DNA from: an uncultured Bacteroidia bacterium
GTDB lineage: Bacteria; Bacteroidota; Bacteroidia; Bacteroidales; F082
DNA: 64,000 nucleotides
Direction: 5' to 3'
Assembly (NCBI GenBank): GCA_902786745.1
Contig: CADADR010000007.1
Span: 1-64,000, forward strand
Part shown: one piece after another, positions 17,156 through 25,027 of the stretch
Layout of the letters: each line of letters starts with the position of its first letter
How positions within the stretch are numbered: position 1 is the stretch's first letter
Position numbers and translations under genes: made by a program
The notes under the pieces: generated by a model
The model's database searches: none
What the model was told of the DNA's origin: nothing
Seen by the model: only the letters and a program-made list of their open reading frames with translations

Positions 17156-18454
17156 TCACTGATTTTGATTCACCTTGCGGTGAATGGATGAGGCTCGTAG
17201 ACCATATATACTGACGATTATGAAACATAACAAAGGCAGCGCATAACTAACATTCACGGCGGGATGTCCCATGACTGTGCCGCAGTCGATGATCATCCCT
17301 TGCAGCGGGGGCATAAGGGCACCACCTACGATGGCCATCACGAGGAAGGCGGCTCCCAAGGAAGCATCCTCGAGGCTCACATCCTCCAAGGCCGTGCCAT
17401 AGATGGTGGGGAACATCAGGCTCATGAAGAAGCTGATGCCTATCAGGCAGTAAAGTCCCGCTTTACCTACGATCAAGATGGCTCCCAACGAGCATAATGC
17501 TGCACAAATCCCAAAGATGGTCAGCAGCCGTCTGCCGTCGGTGTATTTCATCAGCCAAGTGGAGAGGAAACGGCCTACCAAGAACAGGCACATGGCAAGG
17601 ATGTTGTAGTTCTGCGCCGTGGCCTTGTCGATGCCCAAGTTATCGGCATAGTGGATGATGAAGGTCCATACCATGATCTGTGCCGCCACATAAAACACCT
17701 GGGCGATCACTCCTTCGCGATAGACTTTGTTGGTCCAAAGCCGTTTCATCGTCCCCCTGGTAGCCATCGTCGCTTGCCCCTCGGTTTTTGGCACTTTGAC
17801 GAGCGCGATGATCACGAACATCACGACCACCACAATGCCCAAGGCCACATACGGGTCGCGTATCACCGCCAAGTCGTGCAACCTAATCTCGGCCTTCTCT
17901 GCCTCGCTCAGCATCGGAAACAGGATGTTGCCTGCGGCATCCCTCTTGTCGGAAAGCAAGTTGGGTAGCACGATCATGCTGGCCACGGCCATGCCTGCCA
18001 GCGAACCCATGGGATTGAAGGCCTGCGAGAGGTTGAGCCGTCGCGTGGCGTTCTCCTTCGGGCCAAGAGAGAGAATGAAAGGGTTGGCGGTCGTCTCAAG
18101 GAAAGCCAAGCCGAAGGTAAGGATATAGAGGCTGAAGCAGAAGAAGGTGAAGCTCTGACGAGCAGCAGCTGGGATGAATAGAAAGGCTCCGATGGCATAG
18201 AGCGCAAGTCCTAGCAAGATGCCTTTCTTATAGCTGTAACGCCGGATAAACAAGGCCGCAGGCACCGCCATAGTGGCATAGCCGCCATAGAAGGCGAACT
18301 GGATAAGCGACGCCTTGGCAGCAGGCAACTCCATCAAGGTCTGGAACGCAGCCACCATCGGGTTGGTGATGTCGTTGGCGAAGCCCCACAGCGCGAAGAG
18401 GGTTGTGATGGCGATAAAAGGGAGGAGGTATTTTTTCTCGACTAGCTTGTTCAT
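17156..18454 (-). CDS. fucP: L-fucose:H+ symporter (FucP-type MFS permease)
   Basis: A 432-residue major facilitator superfamily protein with about twelve hydrophobic segments. FucP hallmarks are the opening LLPFIAITTLFALWGFANDITNP, the pair GGYATMAVPAALFIRRYSYKKG and the inner segment LETTANPFILSLGP. It should import L-fucose across the inner membrane with a proton. I use the ATG at 18454; the longer frame begins with TTG. The sugar mutarotase gene lies downstream. The nearby gmd/fcl genes make GDP-fucose from mannose, so the cell appears to handle fucose both as nutrient and as building block. The last residues (HRKVNQNQ) run into the repeat-rich gap. Confidence 0.9.
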   Translation of the reverse strand: MNKLVEKKYLLPFIAITTLFALWGFANDITNPMVAAFQTLMELPAAKASLIQFAFYGGYATMAVPAALFIRRYSYKKGILLGLALYAIGAFLFIPAAARQSFTFFCFSLYILTFGLAFLETTANPFILSLGPKENATRRLNLSQAFNPMGSLAGMAVASMIVLPNLLSDKRDAAGNILFPMLSEAEKAEIRLHDLAVIRDPYVALGIVVVVMFVIIALVKVPKTEGQATMATRGTMKRLWTNKVYREGVIAQVFYVAAQIMVWTFIIHYADNLGIDKATAQNYNILAMCLFLVGRFLSTWLMKYTDGRRLLTIFGICAALCSLGAILIVGKAGLYCLIGISFFMSLMFPTIYGTALEDVSLEDASLGAAFLVMAIVGGALMPPLQGMIIDCGTVMGHPAVNVSYALPLLCFIIVSIYGLRASSIHRKVNQNQ

Positions 18455-18468
18455 TATCAAATTTTTAT

Positions 18469-18640
18469 CAAGAATTTGAGAATTATAGAATTTCTTTTTC
18501 GAGGCTTCGGTTTGAATTGTTTAGAATTGGAGACGAAAATCGTTAACGATTTTCTGTCCTCTAATTCAACGCACCGAAGGTGCAAGACTTCAGTGTGGTT
18601 AGAACGTCTTTTTCTCTAATCCTTTAATTCTTGATTATTA
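18469..18640. repeat. Palindromic direct repeat, copy 1
   Basis: About 172 bp, itself an imperfect palindrome. Outer arms are CAAGAATT../..AATTCTTG, and inner arms are TTGAATTGTTTAGAATTGGA/TCCTCTAATTCAA around ACGAAAATCGT/ACGATTTTC. A second copy starts 209 bp later. Confidence 0.75.
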
Positions 18641-18677
18641 TCTTTTAAATGTTTTTCCCGTTTTATTCTCTGTTTTT

Positions 18678-18847
18678 CAAGAATTAGAGAATTGTAGAAT
18701 TTCTTTTTCGAGGCTTCGGTTTGAATTGTTTAGAATTGGAGACGAAAATCGTACGATTTTCTGTCCTCTAATTCAACGCACCGAAGGTGTATGACTTCAG
18801 TGGGGTTAGACCGCTCTTTCTCTAATTCTATAATTCTTGATTATTAT
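18678..18847. repeat. Palindromic direct repeat, copy 2
   Basis: The second copy of the 18469-18640 element, about 90% identical by eye, with arms CAAGAATTAGAGAATT../..AATTCTATAATTCTTG. It abuts the 3' end of the GxxExxY gene. A fragment of the same arm (CTGTAATTCTTGAT) recurs at 19320-19334 on the other side of that gene. Confidence 0.75.
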
Positions 18848-18856
18848 TATTGATTC

Positions 18857-19255
18857 TTATTTCTTTCCCTTATAGTCACTTCTATTGGGAATCCATTTGT
18901 ATTGTAAACTGCTTGCTCCAAAATTCAACAACAAACCCAATTGATGATTCCCCACATGAAGATAATTGATTAACTGGCTTTCAAACTCTCCTGTGATTTC
19001 AGTAAAAGCTTTTAATTCAACGCCAATCTTGTCATAACACAGGAAATCATAGAAAAAGCCATGTTCCAAAACTACTCCATGGTATTCTATTTCGATATGC
19101 TTTTCCCTTTCGTAGGCAATGTTGTTTTCTTGCAAGAGTACCTCAAAAGCATCTTGATACACTTTCTCTTTGAAACCACATCCTAGTTCTTGATGAAGTT
19201 GTAACGCCAAGCCCAACAGTTTTCCACTCTCCGTAGGATAAATAAGACCACCCAT
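18857..19255 (-). CDS. GxxExxY family protein
   Basis: A 132-residue protein of the GxxExxY family, named for the motif seen here as GCGFKEKVYQDAF. Other family blocks are ALQLHQELG, the acidic-lysine core DFLCYDKIGVELKAF (a PDDEXK-like D..ExK arrangement) and the end LLLNFGASSLQYKWI. The fold is thought to be nuclease-like, but the biological role of the family is unknown. The gene sits between palindromic repeats (18469-18847 and 19320-19334), suggesting it moved in as a small cassette. It shows no link to its fucose-related neighbours. Confidence 0.85.
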   Translation of the reverse strand: MGGLIYPTESGKLLGLALQLHQELGCGFKEKVYQDAFEVLLQENNIAYEREKHIEIEYHGVVLEHGFFYDFLCYDKIGVELKAFTEITGEFESQLINYLHVGNHQLGLLLNFGASSLQYKWIPNRSDYKGKK

Positions 19256-19333
19256 ATCAAAAACAACTCTGATTAACTTCGTTGAAATCTACGATTCGGC
19301 GAAAGCCAATCTACGATTTCTGTAATTCTTGAT

Positions 19334-20545
19334 CTAATTACCGTTTCTTCTAATAGTGAGAGGGATGGCTTCGGGGTGGGTTTGACAGAATGAAGACGCG
19401 TCTTTGACGACGCAAGCGAGATAGCCGCCACCGCCGGCGCCGGGCATTTTCCAGGCTAGGACATCGTCCATCGCTGCGTATTTGTCAATGTATCCTTGCA
19501 CTGAGCCTTGTATCATAGCAGGGAACATGGCGGTTTGGGCCTCGAAGGAGGCTTTGTAGGCCTTGGCAAAGGCGTCCAAGTCCTTATGCATGATGGCTTG
19601 CCAGCAGTCGTCGGCAGCTTGGGCTAAGGCTTTCACCTTGGGCTCGGTGATGTCTTTGCCTTCCACCACGGAACAACCTGGTCGGCGCGGCTCCATGGGA
19701 ATCATGACGAGATGCTGCTCGAGCCAACTCAGAATCTCTTCGTCTTGGCAAGTCTCGATCTTGATGGGCCAATAGAGTTTGTCGTAATAGTGTCGCACCA
19801 GCCCAGGCATGCAGATGCCTATACTGTCCTGTGCCCCGCTGATGATGCCGTCGCTACGCTCCGGGTCGTTCTCGAAGCAGAAGACGAGCTTGGCGAGCGT
19901 CTCGGGGTCCATGTCGGGCAGGCGCATCGGCCAAATGCGTTTGATCATGTTGCGCGTCGAGGTGGAGAGGCCGCAGCGCTCGCGCACCTCGAAAGTGGGC
20001 TCCAGCGAGATGGTGATGGCCCATCCTGGGGCGAAGCAGGAGACGTAGGGCTGGTCGATCCAAGTACCGGCCAAGTCCAAGCGGGTGGGGATCTGGCAGA
20101 GGTCCTGTTTCAGCGCGGTGGAAGAGCGGGCTTCCAAGCCTTCGGAGGGAGTGCGTTGCAGCACGACATACTTGATGCCACGCTCCTCGCAAAACTTACA
20201 TTTCGCTTCGGAGGCACCGTCCTCGTTGACCACAAAAATATCGGGCTTCAGCCGATCGACAGTGCCGATGAAATCCATCACGCCGTCGCCATCGTTGATG
20301 AAAGCGTCTTTCACGTAACGGATGGCCTTCACCATGAAGAGGCGTTCCTTTTCAGGATAGAGCGTCTTATGGTTTTTGTAGTGCAGGATAGTCTCGTCAG
20401 AGCCGATGCCCACATAAAGATCGCCATACTGCGCCGCCTGGCGGAAGAACTCAACGTGCCCGCTGTGGAGGAGGTCGTAGCATCCCGACACAAAGACTTT
20501 GGCTGTTGGCTGTTGGCCATTGGCTGTTGGCTTAGAGTTTCCCAT
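19334..20545 (-). CDS. Nucleotidyltransferase-GHMP kinase fusion, sugar activation
   Basis: This 403-residue protein joins two activities. Residues about 16-150 are a cytidylyltransferase-like Rossmann domain (VSGCYDLLHSGH with the HxGH nucleotide motif, VGIGSDETI, and RSSTALKQ as the ISSTxI-like motif). Residues about 152-400 resemble a GHMP sugar kinase: IPTRLDLAGTWIDQP as motif 1, SGAQDSIGI, and the C-terminal GAGGGGYLACVV as motif 3. The standard GLGSSS loop is not obvious; GLSTSTRN may be its variant. The start overlaps the four-helix bundle gene stop (TAATG). The first 15 residues (SKPTANGQQPTA) come from an intergenic repeat, so the N-terminus was altered by insertion. Upstream fcl and gmd suggest deoxysugar or heptose activation. 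The substrate is unknown. Confidence 0.75.
   Translation of the reverse strand: MGNSKPTANGQQPTAKVFVSGCYDLLHSGHVEFFRQAAQYGDLYVGIGSDETILHYKNHKTLYPEKERLFMVKAIRYVKDAFINDGDGVMDFIGTVDRLKPDIFVVNEDGASEAKCKFCEERGIKYVVLQRTPSEGLEARSSTALKQDLCQIPTRLDLAGTWIDQPYVSCFAPGWAITISLEPTFEVRERCGLSTSTRNMIKRIWPMRLPDMDPETLAKLVFCFENDPERSDGIISGAQDSIGICMPGLVRHYYDKLYWPIKIETCQDEEILSWLEQHLVMIPMEPRRPGCSVVEGKDITEPKVKALAQAADDCWQAIMHKDLDAFAKAYKASFEAQTAMFPAMIQGSVQGYIDKYAAMDDVLAWKMPGAGGGGYLACVVKDASSFCQTHPEAIPLTIRRNGN
20502..20534. repeat. GGCTGTT heptamer cluster, left arm
   Basis: Iterated TTGGCTG/TTGGCCA heptamers. The inverted counterpart is at 20918-20941, so the four-helix bundle gene lies between two inverted arms. This arm is read as part of the neighbouring fusion gene. 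Confidence 0.8.
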
Positions 20546-20895
20546 TACCTCAACTTAGATATAAACGTATTAATTTGTCTTTCTTCTGACTGAAGTTCTT
20601 CAAACAATTCGTTGTACACTTCATCCGTAATGTACTTGCGCCTTTGGGCGATCTGAAGTTGGGTCTCAACCTCGAAACAAGAGCCGATAGCTATTTCCAA
20701 ATAATGGGCAAACTCTAAAGCAGATTTTCTGGAAGCCCCTTCTGCTATGTTTGAGGCTATAGAGACAGAAGCACGCCTTAGTTGATCAGCCAAGGCAAAC
20801 ATCTCATATTTAGGAAACTTATCACAGATATCGTATATTCTATCTGCTATTTCCACTCCATTTTGCCAAATCTCATATTTTCTAAAATCTCTCAT
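20545..20895 (-). CDS. Four-helix bundle protein (S23/IVP family)
   Basis: A 116-residue four-helix bundle protein of the family first seen in 23S rRNA intervening sequences and related to the Avd accessory protein of diversity-generating retroelements. Family features are the opening MRDFRKYEIWQNGVEIADRI, the central LRRASVSIASNIAEGASR and the E-rich last helix. I place the start at 20895, because upstream codons are repeat sequence. No reverse transcriptase or variable repeat is present, so a retroelement role is unlikely. The gene is inserted between fcl and the kinase fusion, flanked by inverted GGCTGTT-type heptamers. The function of free-standing copies is unknown. Confidence 0.88.
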   Translation of the reverse strand: MRDFRKYEIWQNGVEIADRIYDICDKFPKYEMFALADQLRRASVSIASNIAEGASRKSALEFAHYLEIAIGSCFEVETQLQIAQRRKYITDEVYNELFEELQSEERQINTFISKLR

Positions 20896-20917
20896 ATCCT
20901 CAATTAATACCTGCCAA

Positions 20918-20941
20918 CAGCCAACAGCCAATGGCCAAAGT
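20918..20941. repeat. GGCTGTT heptamer cluster, right arm
   Basis: CCAACAGCCAACAGCCAATGG on the plus strand (given to 20 bases: CCAACAGCCAACAGCCAATG) is the reverse complement of heptamers at 20502-20534. It ends 6 bp before the fcl stop codon. Confidence 0.8.
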
Positions 20942-20946
20942 AACGA

Positions 20947-21888
20947 TTAGCGTTCCGCGCGCATAGGGTTATTCAAAAAGTCTTCATACGCCAAGCGGAT
21001 GCCGTCCTCCAGCTCGGTCTTGTAGGTCCAGCCGAGGGCTGTAGCCTTGCTTACATCCAACAACTTGCGGGGTGTGCCATTCGGGCGGGTGGTGTCCCAC
21101 TTGATATTGCCTTTGTAGCCAATAATCTTAGCGACTAGTTCGGTGAGCTCCCTGATGGTCAGCTCCTTCCCTGTCCCGGCGTTGACGGTCTCGTTGCCGC
21201 TATAGTTGTTCATCAGGAAGACGCAGAGGTTGGCGAGGTCGTCGACATAGAGGAACTCGCGCAGCGGCGAGCCGTCGCCCCAGCAGGTCACCTCCTTCAG
21301 CCCGTTGACCTTGGCTTCGTGGAAGCGGCGGATCAAAGCGGGCAACACATGGCTATGCTCGGGGTGGTAGTTGTCGTTGGGGCCATAAAGGTTAGTCGGC
21401 ATCACGCTGATGTAGTCGGTGCCATATTGACGGTTCAGAAACTCGCAATACTTCAGGCCGCTGATCTTCGCCAAGGCATAGGCTTCGTTGGTCTTTTCCA
21501 ACTCGCCTGTGAGTAGGCATGACTCTTTCATGGGTTGCGGCGCCATACGGGGATAGATACAGCTGCTGCCGAGGAACTCCAGCTTCTTGCAGCCGTTCTT
21601 CCAAGCCGCGTGGATAACGTTCATCTCAAGGATCATGTTGTCGTACATGAAGTCAGCCAGGGCGTTCTGGTTGGCTATGATGCCGCCTACCTTGGCCGCG
21701 GCGAGGAAGACGTATTCGGGTTTTTCGGCTTCGAAGAAGGCCTCCACCTGGTCCTGACGCGTCAAGTCAAGTTCTTTATGCGTCCTGGTGATGATGTTGG
21801 AATAGCCTTGTCGTTGCAATTCACGGACGATGGCCGAGCCCACCATCCCGCGGTGGCCGGCGACGTATATTTTGCTATCCTTGTTCAT
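20947..21888 (-). CDS. fcl: GDP-L-fucose synthase
   Basis: A 313-residue short-chain dehydrogenase that epimerises and reduces GDP-4-keto-6-deoxymannose to GDP-L-fucose with NADPH. Visible are the dinucleotide loop [11 protein letters not shown] near residue 10, AAAKVGGI, the catalytic serine region LGSSCIYP, the catalytic YALAK pair and the substrate region [21 protein letters not shown]. The start follows the gmd stop by one base, so the two genes are cotranscribed and almost overlap. The product would feed fucosylation of the surface polysaccharide. Confidence 0.95.
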   Translation of the reverse strand: MNKDSKIYVAGHRGMVGSAIVRELQRQGYSNIITRTHKELDLTRQDQVEAFFEAEKPEYVFLAAAKVGGIIANQNALADFMYDNMILEMNVIHAAWKNGCKKLEFLGSSCIYPRMAPQPMKESCLLTGELEKTNEAYALAKISGLKYCEFLNRQYGTDYISVMPTNLYGPNDNYHPEHSHVLPALIRRFHEAKVNGLKEVTCWGDGSPLREFLYVDDLANLCVFLMNNYSGNETVNAGTGKELTIRELTELVAKIIGYKGNIKWDTTRPNGTPRKLLDVSKATALGWTYKTELEDGIRLAYEDFLNNPMRAER

Positions 21889-21889
21889 G

Positions 21890-22969
21890 TCATTCCTCCA
21901 TATGAGCCTTGAGGTAAAGCTTCTTCACAAACCTCATATCATGCTCGACCATGATCCTGACGAGGTCTTCGAAGGAAGTCTTGCGGGGGTTCCAGCCGAG
22001 GAGTGTCTTGGCCTTGGTGGGATCGCCGAGCAACTGCTCCACCTCTGCCGGACGGAAGAAGCGTGGGTCGACTTCGACCAGGCTCTTGCCCGTAGCAATG
22101 TCGATGCCTCTCTCTTCGACGCCTTCACCTTCCCAACGCAGGGTGATGCCCACGTGCTTGAACGCCAGGGTGCAGAACTCGCGGACGGTGTGGTACTCAC
22201 CCGTTGCGATGACGAAGTCTTCCGGTTTTTCCTGCTGCAGGATGAGCCACATGCACTCCACGTAGTCCTTGGCATAGCCCCAGTCGCGGAGGGCGTTGAG
22301 GTTACCGAGATAGAGCTTGTCCTGATAGCCCTGCTTGATGCGTGCCGCCGCCAGGGTGATCTTACGGGTGACGAAGGTCTCGCCGCGGCGTTCGCTCTCG
22401 TGGTTGAAGAGGATGCCGTTGACGGCAAACATGCCGTAGCTCTCGCGGTAGTTCTTCACAATCCAAAAGCCGTACTGCTTGGCCACGCCGTAGGGCGAGC
22501 GCGGATAGAAGGGTGTGGTCTCCTTTTGCGGCACCTCTTGCACGAGGCCGAAGAGCTCGGAGGTAGAGGCTTGGTATATCCTACATTTCTTCTCCAGGCC
22601 GAGGATGCGCACGGCCTCAAGGAGGCGCAGCGTACCGACGGCGTCGGCTTCGGCGGTGTACTCGGGGCAGTCGAACGACACCTTGACGTGGCTCTGGGCA
22701 GCCAGGTTATAAATCTCATCGGGTTGTATCTTTTGGATGATGCGCACGAGCGACGACGAGTCGGTCATGTCGCCGTAATGCAAGGTAAGCAGGCGTTTGT
22801 TCTTCATGTCGCGCACCCATTCGTCGAGGTAGAGGTGCTCGATGCGACCTGTGTTGAACGACGACGAGCGGCGGATGATGCCGTGCACCTCGTAGCCTTT
22901 TTCCAAAAGGAACTCGGCAAGGAAAGAGCCGTCCTGGCCCGTGATGCCGGTGATTAATGCGGTTTTCAT
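21890..22969 (-). CDS. gmd: GDP-mannose 4,6-dehydratase
   Basis: A 359-residue extended short-chain dehydrogenase giving GDP-4-keto-6-deoxy-D-mannose, the substrate of the adjacent fcl product. The NAD loop [17 protein letters not shown] is at residues 6-22. The phosphate-binding [15 protein letters not shown], the active-site segment [14 protein letters not shown], the catalytic [11 protein letters not shown] and [17 protein letters not shown] are all present. It is the first gene of the GDP-fucose pair. Its 5' side carries GTTTAGAG-type heptamers (22981-23020). Confidence 0.95.
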   Translation of the reverse strand: MKTALITGITGQDGSFLAEFLLEKGYEVHGIIRRSSSFNTGRIEHLYLDEWVRDMKNKRLLTLHYGDMTDSSSLVRIIQKIQPDEIYNLAAQSHVKVSFDCPEYTAEADAVGTLRLLEAVRILGLEKKCRIYQASTSELFGLVQEVPQKETTPFYPRSPYGVAKQYGFWIVKNYRESYGMFAVNGILFNHESERRGETFVTRKITLAAARIKQGYQDKLYLGNLNALRDWGYAKDYVECMWLILQQEKPEDFVIATGEYHTVREFCTLAFKHVGITLRWEGEGVEERGIDIATGKSLVEVDPRFFRPAEVEQLLGDPTKAKTLLGWNPRKTSFEDLVRIMVEHDMRFVKKLYLKAHMEE

Positions 22970-22980
22970 TCTTTTTGAAA

Positions 22981-23020
22981 GTTTAGAGTTTAGAGTCAGT
23001 TGAAAGTTGAGATTTGAGAG
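22981..23020. repeat. GTTTAGA heptamer repeat upstream of gmd
   Basis: GTTTAGAGTTTAGAG followed by TCAGTTGAAAGTT and related degenerate units. The same string, including the TCAGTTGAAAGT spacer, recurs at 62645-62700 in front of another sugar-nucleotide gene. Confidence 0.7.
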
Positions 23021-23035
23021 TAGTTAGAATTATTT

Positions 23036-23098
23036 GTACCGACGGGAACGACGCTCTTGGACTCCAAGGCCCACACTCCGTAGATGGATCCGTGAGAT
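23036..23098 (-). pseudogene. Fragment of lipoprotein gene
   Basis: About 63 bp match 24727-24791 inside the lipoprotein gene, with about six differences including a one-base indel. Read on the minus strand it encodes GSIYGVWALESKSVVPVGT, against GSIYGVWALESKSVVPAGT in the intact gene. No signal peptide or rest of the gene remains. The fragment and the intact gene lie on opposite sides of the AAA ATPase gene. Confidence 0.7.
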
Positions 23099-23120
23099 GT
23101 TTAGTAAAAACATTGGTTTT

Positions 23121-24245
23121 CTATTCTTTCCTCAGCCAAATCTCCAGAAACTTATCGTAGACTTGGTAAGCACCTTTTTCTTGGGTGATTAAATCCTTGT
23201 CCAATAAAGCATTTACTGCCGATTTCACTGCGCTCGGCGAAACCAGTCCTTTTTGCTTGGCGAACTTTCCTGAAGTAATCTGTCTCACCTTGCCTTCATC
23301 GGCAATGGCTTTCAACACGAGGCTTTGCTTCTCGGGCAATTGATACATCAAATCTTCGTAGGTGGGACGAGTGAAGTCGACAATATAATCAATGGCAGGT
23401 TGCAATTCTTCAAGACCACAATGCTCACCCTCACCTGTGCGCATGAAAAGGACATTCATCACTTTCTGAAGATAAAACGTCACACCCTCAAATCGCGCAT
23501 ACAATGCTTCGACCACATCCTTGTCAATCGTCTTCCCAACTTTCTCAAAATGTGTCCTGCAAAACTCCCAATACTTTTCCATTTCAATCAAATCCAGATT
23601 CATCACGGTGACACTTTGGTAGAAGGGGCGGTTGGGCGAAACGAACATGCTACCCATCAAATGGCGCTGAGAACCCATGAAAACGAAATTGGCGTTACTG
23701 CAATACTGGACATAGGTGCGCAATGCCGCCTCAACATTGGTGTCGCCGTATTTCAGTATCTGCTGGAATTCGTCGATGGCTACCAAACAAGGCTTGTCGG
23801 CTTGTTGCAAATAGTGAAAAATCTCGTCCAAAGTGTTGTTGGGGTTGGCAATGTCGCCCACCGACACATTCCACGAGGGCTGTCCCATGGCATCGTAAGT
23901 GATTCCTGTCTTGAGTGAACGGACAATGCTGAGAAACAGCTCCCAATGTCTTTTCCCTTTGGGCTTCAAGGCTTCAAGTATGGTTCGCCCCATCTTGTTG
24001 ACCATCTCCGACAAGGATTTGGTGGAATAAATGTCGATGATGAAGGTGTAGTAACGTTCCTTCATTTCCTCTTGGGCGAAACAATGCCGGATCAAGTCGG
24101 TTTTTCCATAGCGGCGCGGTGAAATCAATGCGAGATTGTTGCCGTTGCGAAGCCAAGCGGTGATGTCTTTCGTCTCTTGAACACGGTCACAGAAGTATTC
24201 CGCACCCGCATAGCCGCTTGTAACGAATGGATTAATCAAGGTCAT
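23121..24245 (-). CDS. AAA-family ATPase with C-terminal winged helix
   Basis: A 374-residue STAND/archaeal-type ATPase. The P-loop is the variant SPRRYGKT at residues 42-49, Walker B is CLVAIDEF (D158, E159), and FVFMGSQRHLM looks like the sensor region. The C-terminal third (SLVLKAIADEGKVRQITSGKFAKQ.. LLDKDLITQEKGAYQVYDKF) has the look of a winged-helix domain. Similar ATPases are abundant in Bacteroidales accessory regions with no settled function. A TATCTTTG -7 element (24263-24270) and an unusual dyad (24275-24309) lie just upstream. Duplicated lipoprotein gene pieces on both sides suggest that the gene was inserted. Confidence 0.82.
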   Translation of the reverse strand: MTLINPFVTSGYAGAEYFCDRVQETKDITAWLRNGNNLALISPRRYGKTDLIRHCFAQEEMKERYYTFIIDIYSTKSLSEMVNKMGRTILEALKPKGKRHWELFLSIVRSLKTGITYDAMGQPSWNVSVGDIANPNNTLDEIFHYLQQADKPCLVAIDEFQQILKYGDTNVEAALRTYVQYCSNANFVFMGSQRHLMGSMFVSPNRPFYQSVTVMNLDLIEMEKYWEFCRTHFEKVGKTIDKDVVEALYARFEGVTFYLQKVMNVLFMRTGEGEHCGLEELQPAIDYIVDFTRPTYEDLMYQLPEKQSLVLKAIADEGKVRQITSGKFAKQKGLVSPSAVKSAVNALLDKDLITQEKGAYQVYDKFLEIWLRKE

Positions 24246-24262
24246 TTCCAGTTATTTTGTCG

Positions 24263-24309
24263 CAAAGATACATATTTTGTCATAAAATGATTATCATAAA
24301 ATGACAAAA
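24263..24309 (-). promoter_or_regulatory. ATPase promoter -7 and dyad operator candidate
   Basis: TATCTTTG on the minus strand at 24263-24270 fits TAnnTTTG; no -33 element is clear. Just upstream, TTTTGTCAT (24275-24283) and ATGACAAAA (24301-24309) form a perfect inverted pair, and CATAAAATGA occurs twice in direct order (24281-24290 and 24295-24304). A dimeric repressor site is one reading. Confidence 0.45.
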
Positions 24310-24398
24310 CCTTTGTTTTTCATTTCGCTCATCAAAGCAGGCATTGGATGCCAATCAGGCAACGGTTCCTTGATCTGTGATGTCAAATTATTGGTTAA

Positions 24399-24875
24399 TT
24401 ATTTATATCGGCGGAAGGAATAGACGGTCCTTACGCCCAAGGTTTCTTTCTGTAAGACAAGTTTCGCCCTCGACATCTCCACGACTTGATAGGTGCCTGA
24501 CAGGCGCATTTCATAGCGAAGGCCCTCCGTGAGCCAGAGCGTCTTGGTGAAACTTATCCGCTTCTGAGAAGCGTTGAAGGAGAACTGCGCGCCGTCCACG
24601 TCCACGTCATCGAGGTCGAGCTGCGTGAAACTACCTTTCTTTGCAAGCGCGATGCGGGGTTCGCTCAAGGAAAGATAGAAATGGACGCCGGAATAATCGA
24701 CTTGATTTTGGGCGTCCTGCCCGACCGTACCGGCGGGAACGACACTCTTGGACTCCAGGGCCCACACTCCATAGATGGATCCCGTGAAATCTCCAGTATG
24801 ACTGACTCTATTCACCCCGCAGGATGTAAGCAGGGCCATGCAGGCTATAACAGCCACAATCAACATTCTTTTCAT
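24399..24875 (-). CDS. Hypothetical lipoprotein, lipocalin-like
   Basis: A 158-residue protein with a lipoprotein signal ending in LLTSC (Cys 19), so probably membrane-anchored on the periplasmic side. The mature part is short and beta-rich by appearance (GSIYGVWALESKSVV.., YEMRLSGTYQVVEMSRAKLVLQKE), which fits a lipocalin-like META or copper-resistance type barrel, but I recognise no defined family. A broken duplicate of its residues 35-53 lies at 23036-23098. The neighbours do not indicate a function. Confidence 0.6.
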   Translation of the reverse strand: MKRMLIVAVIACMALLTSCGVNRVSHTGDFTGSIYGVWALESKSVVPAGTVGQDAQNQVDYSGVHFYLSLSEPRIALAKKGSFTQLDLDDVDVDGAQFSFNASQKRISFTKTLWLTEGLRYEMRLSGTYQVVEMSRAKLVLQKETLGVRTVYSFRRYK

Positions 24876-24890
24876 AGTAGTTTCGTTTAA

Positions 24891-24995
24891 TTATTTGCAA
24901 AGTTTAGTAAGCTTTGCAGTCATGTAATACCAATGTAGGTTGTAGCGGTGGTAGGCATCTATGGCTGCAGCATAAGCAGCACTCTTATTGTCGCT
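24891..24995 (-). pseudogene. Possible 3' remnant of a coding gene
   Basis: On the minus strand a 34-codon frame with no start codon ends at TAA (24891-24893). It encodes an Ala/Tyr-rich stretch (KSAAYAAAIDAYHRYNLHWY) with the look of real protein, followed by YMTAKLTKLCK. An in-frame TGA precedes it. It may be the tail of a gene lost on this side of the accessory patch, but chance cannot be excluded. Confidence 0.3.
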
Positions 24996-25027
24996 TCACG
25001 TGACAAGGGGGAATAATAATCGTAGAA

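Noticed and set aside
20545..20895. Diversity-generating retroelement (Avd-like protein)
   Set aside because: No reverse transcriptase, template repeat or variable repeat is near the four-helix bundle gene.
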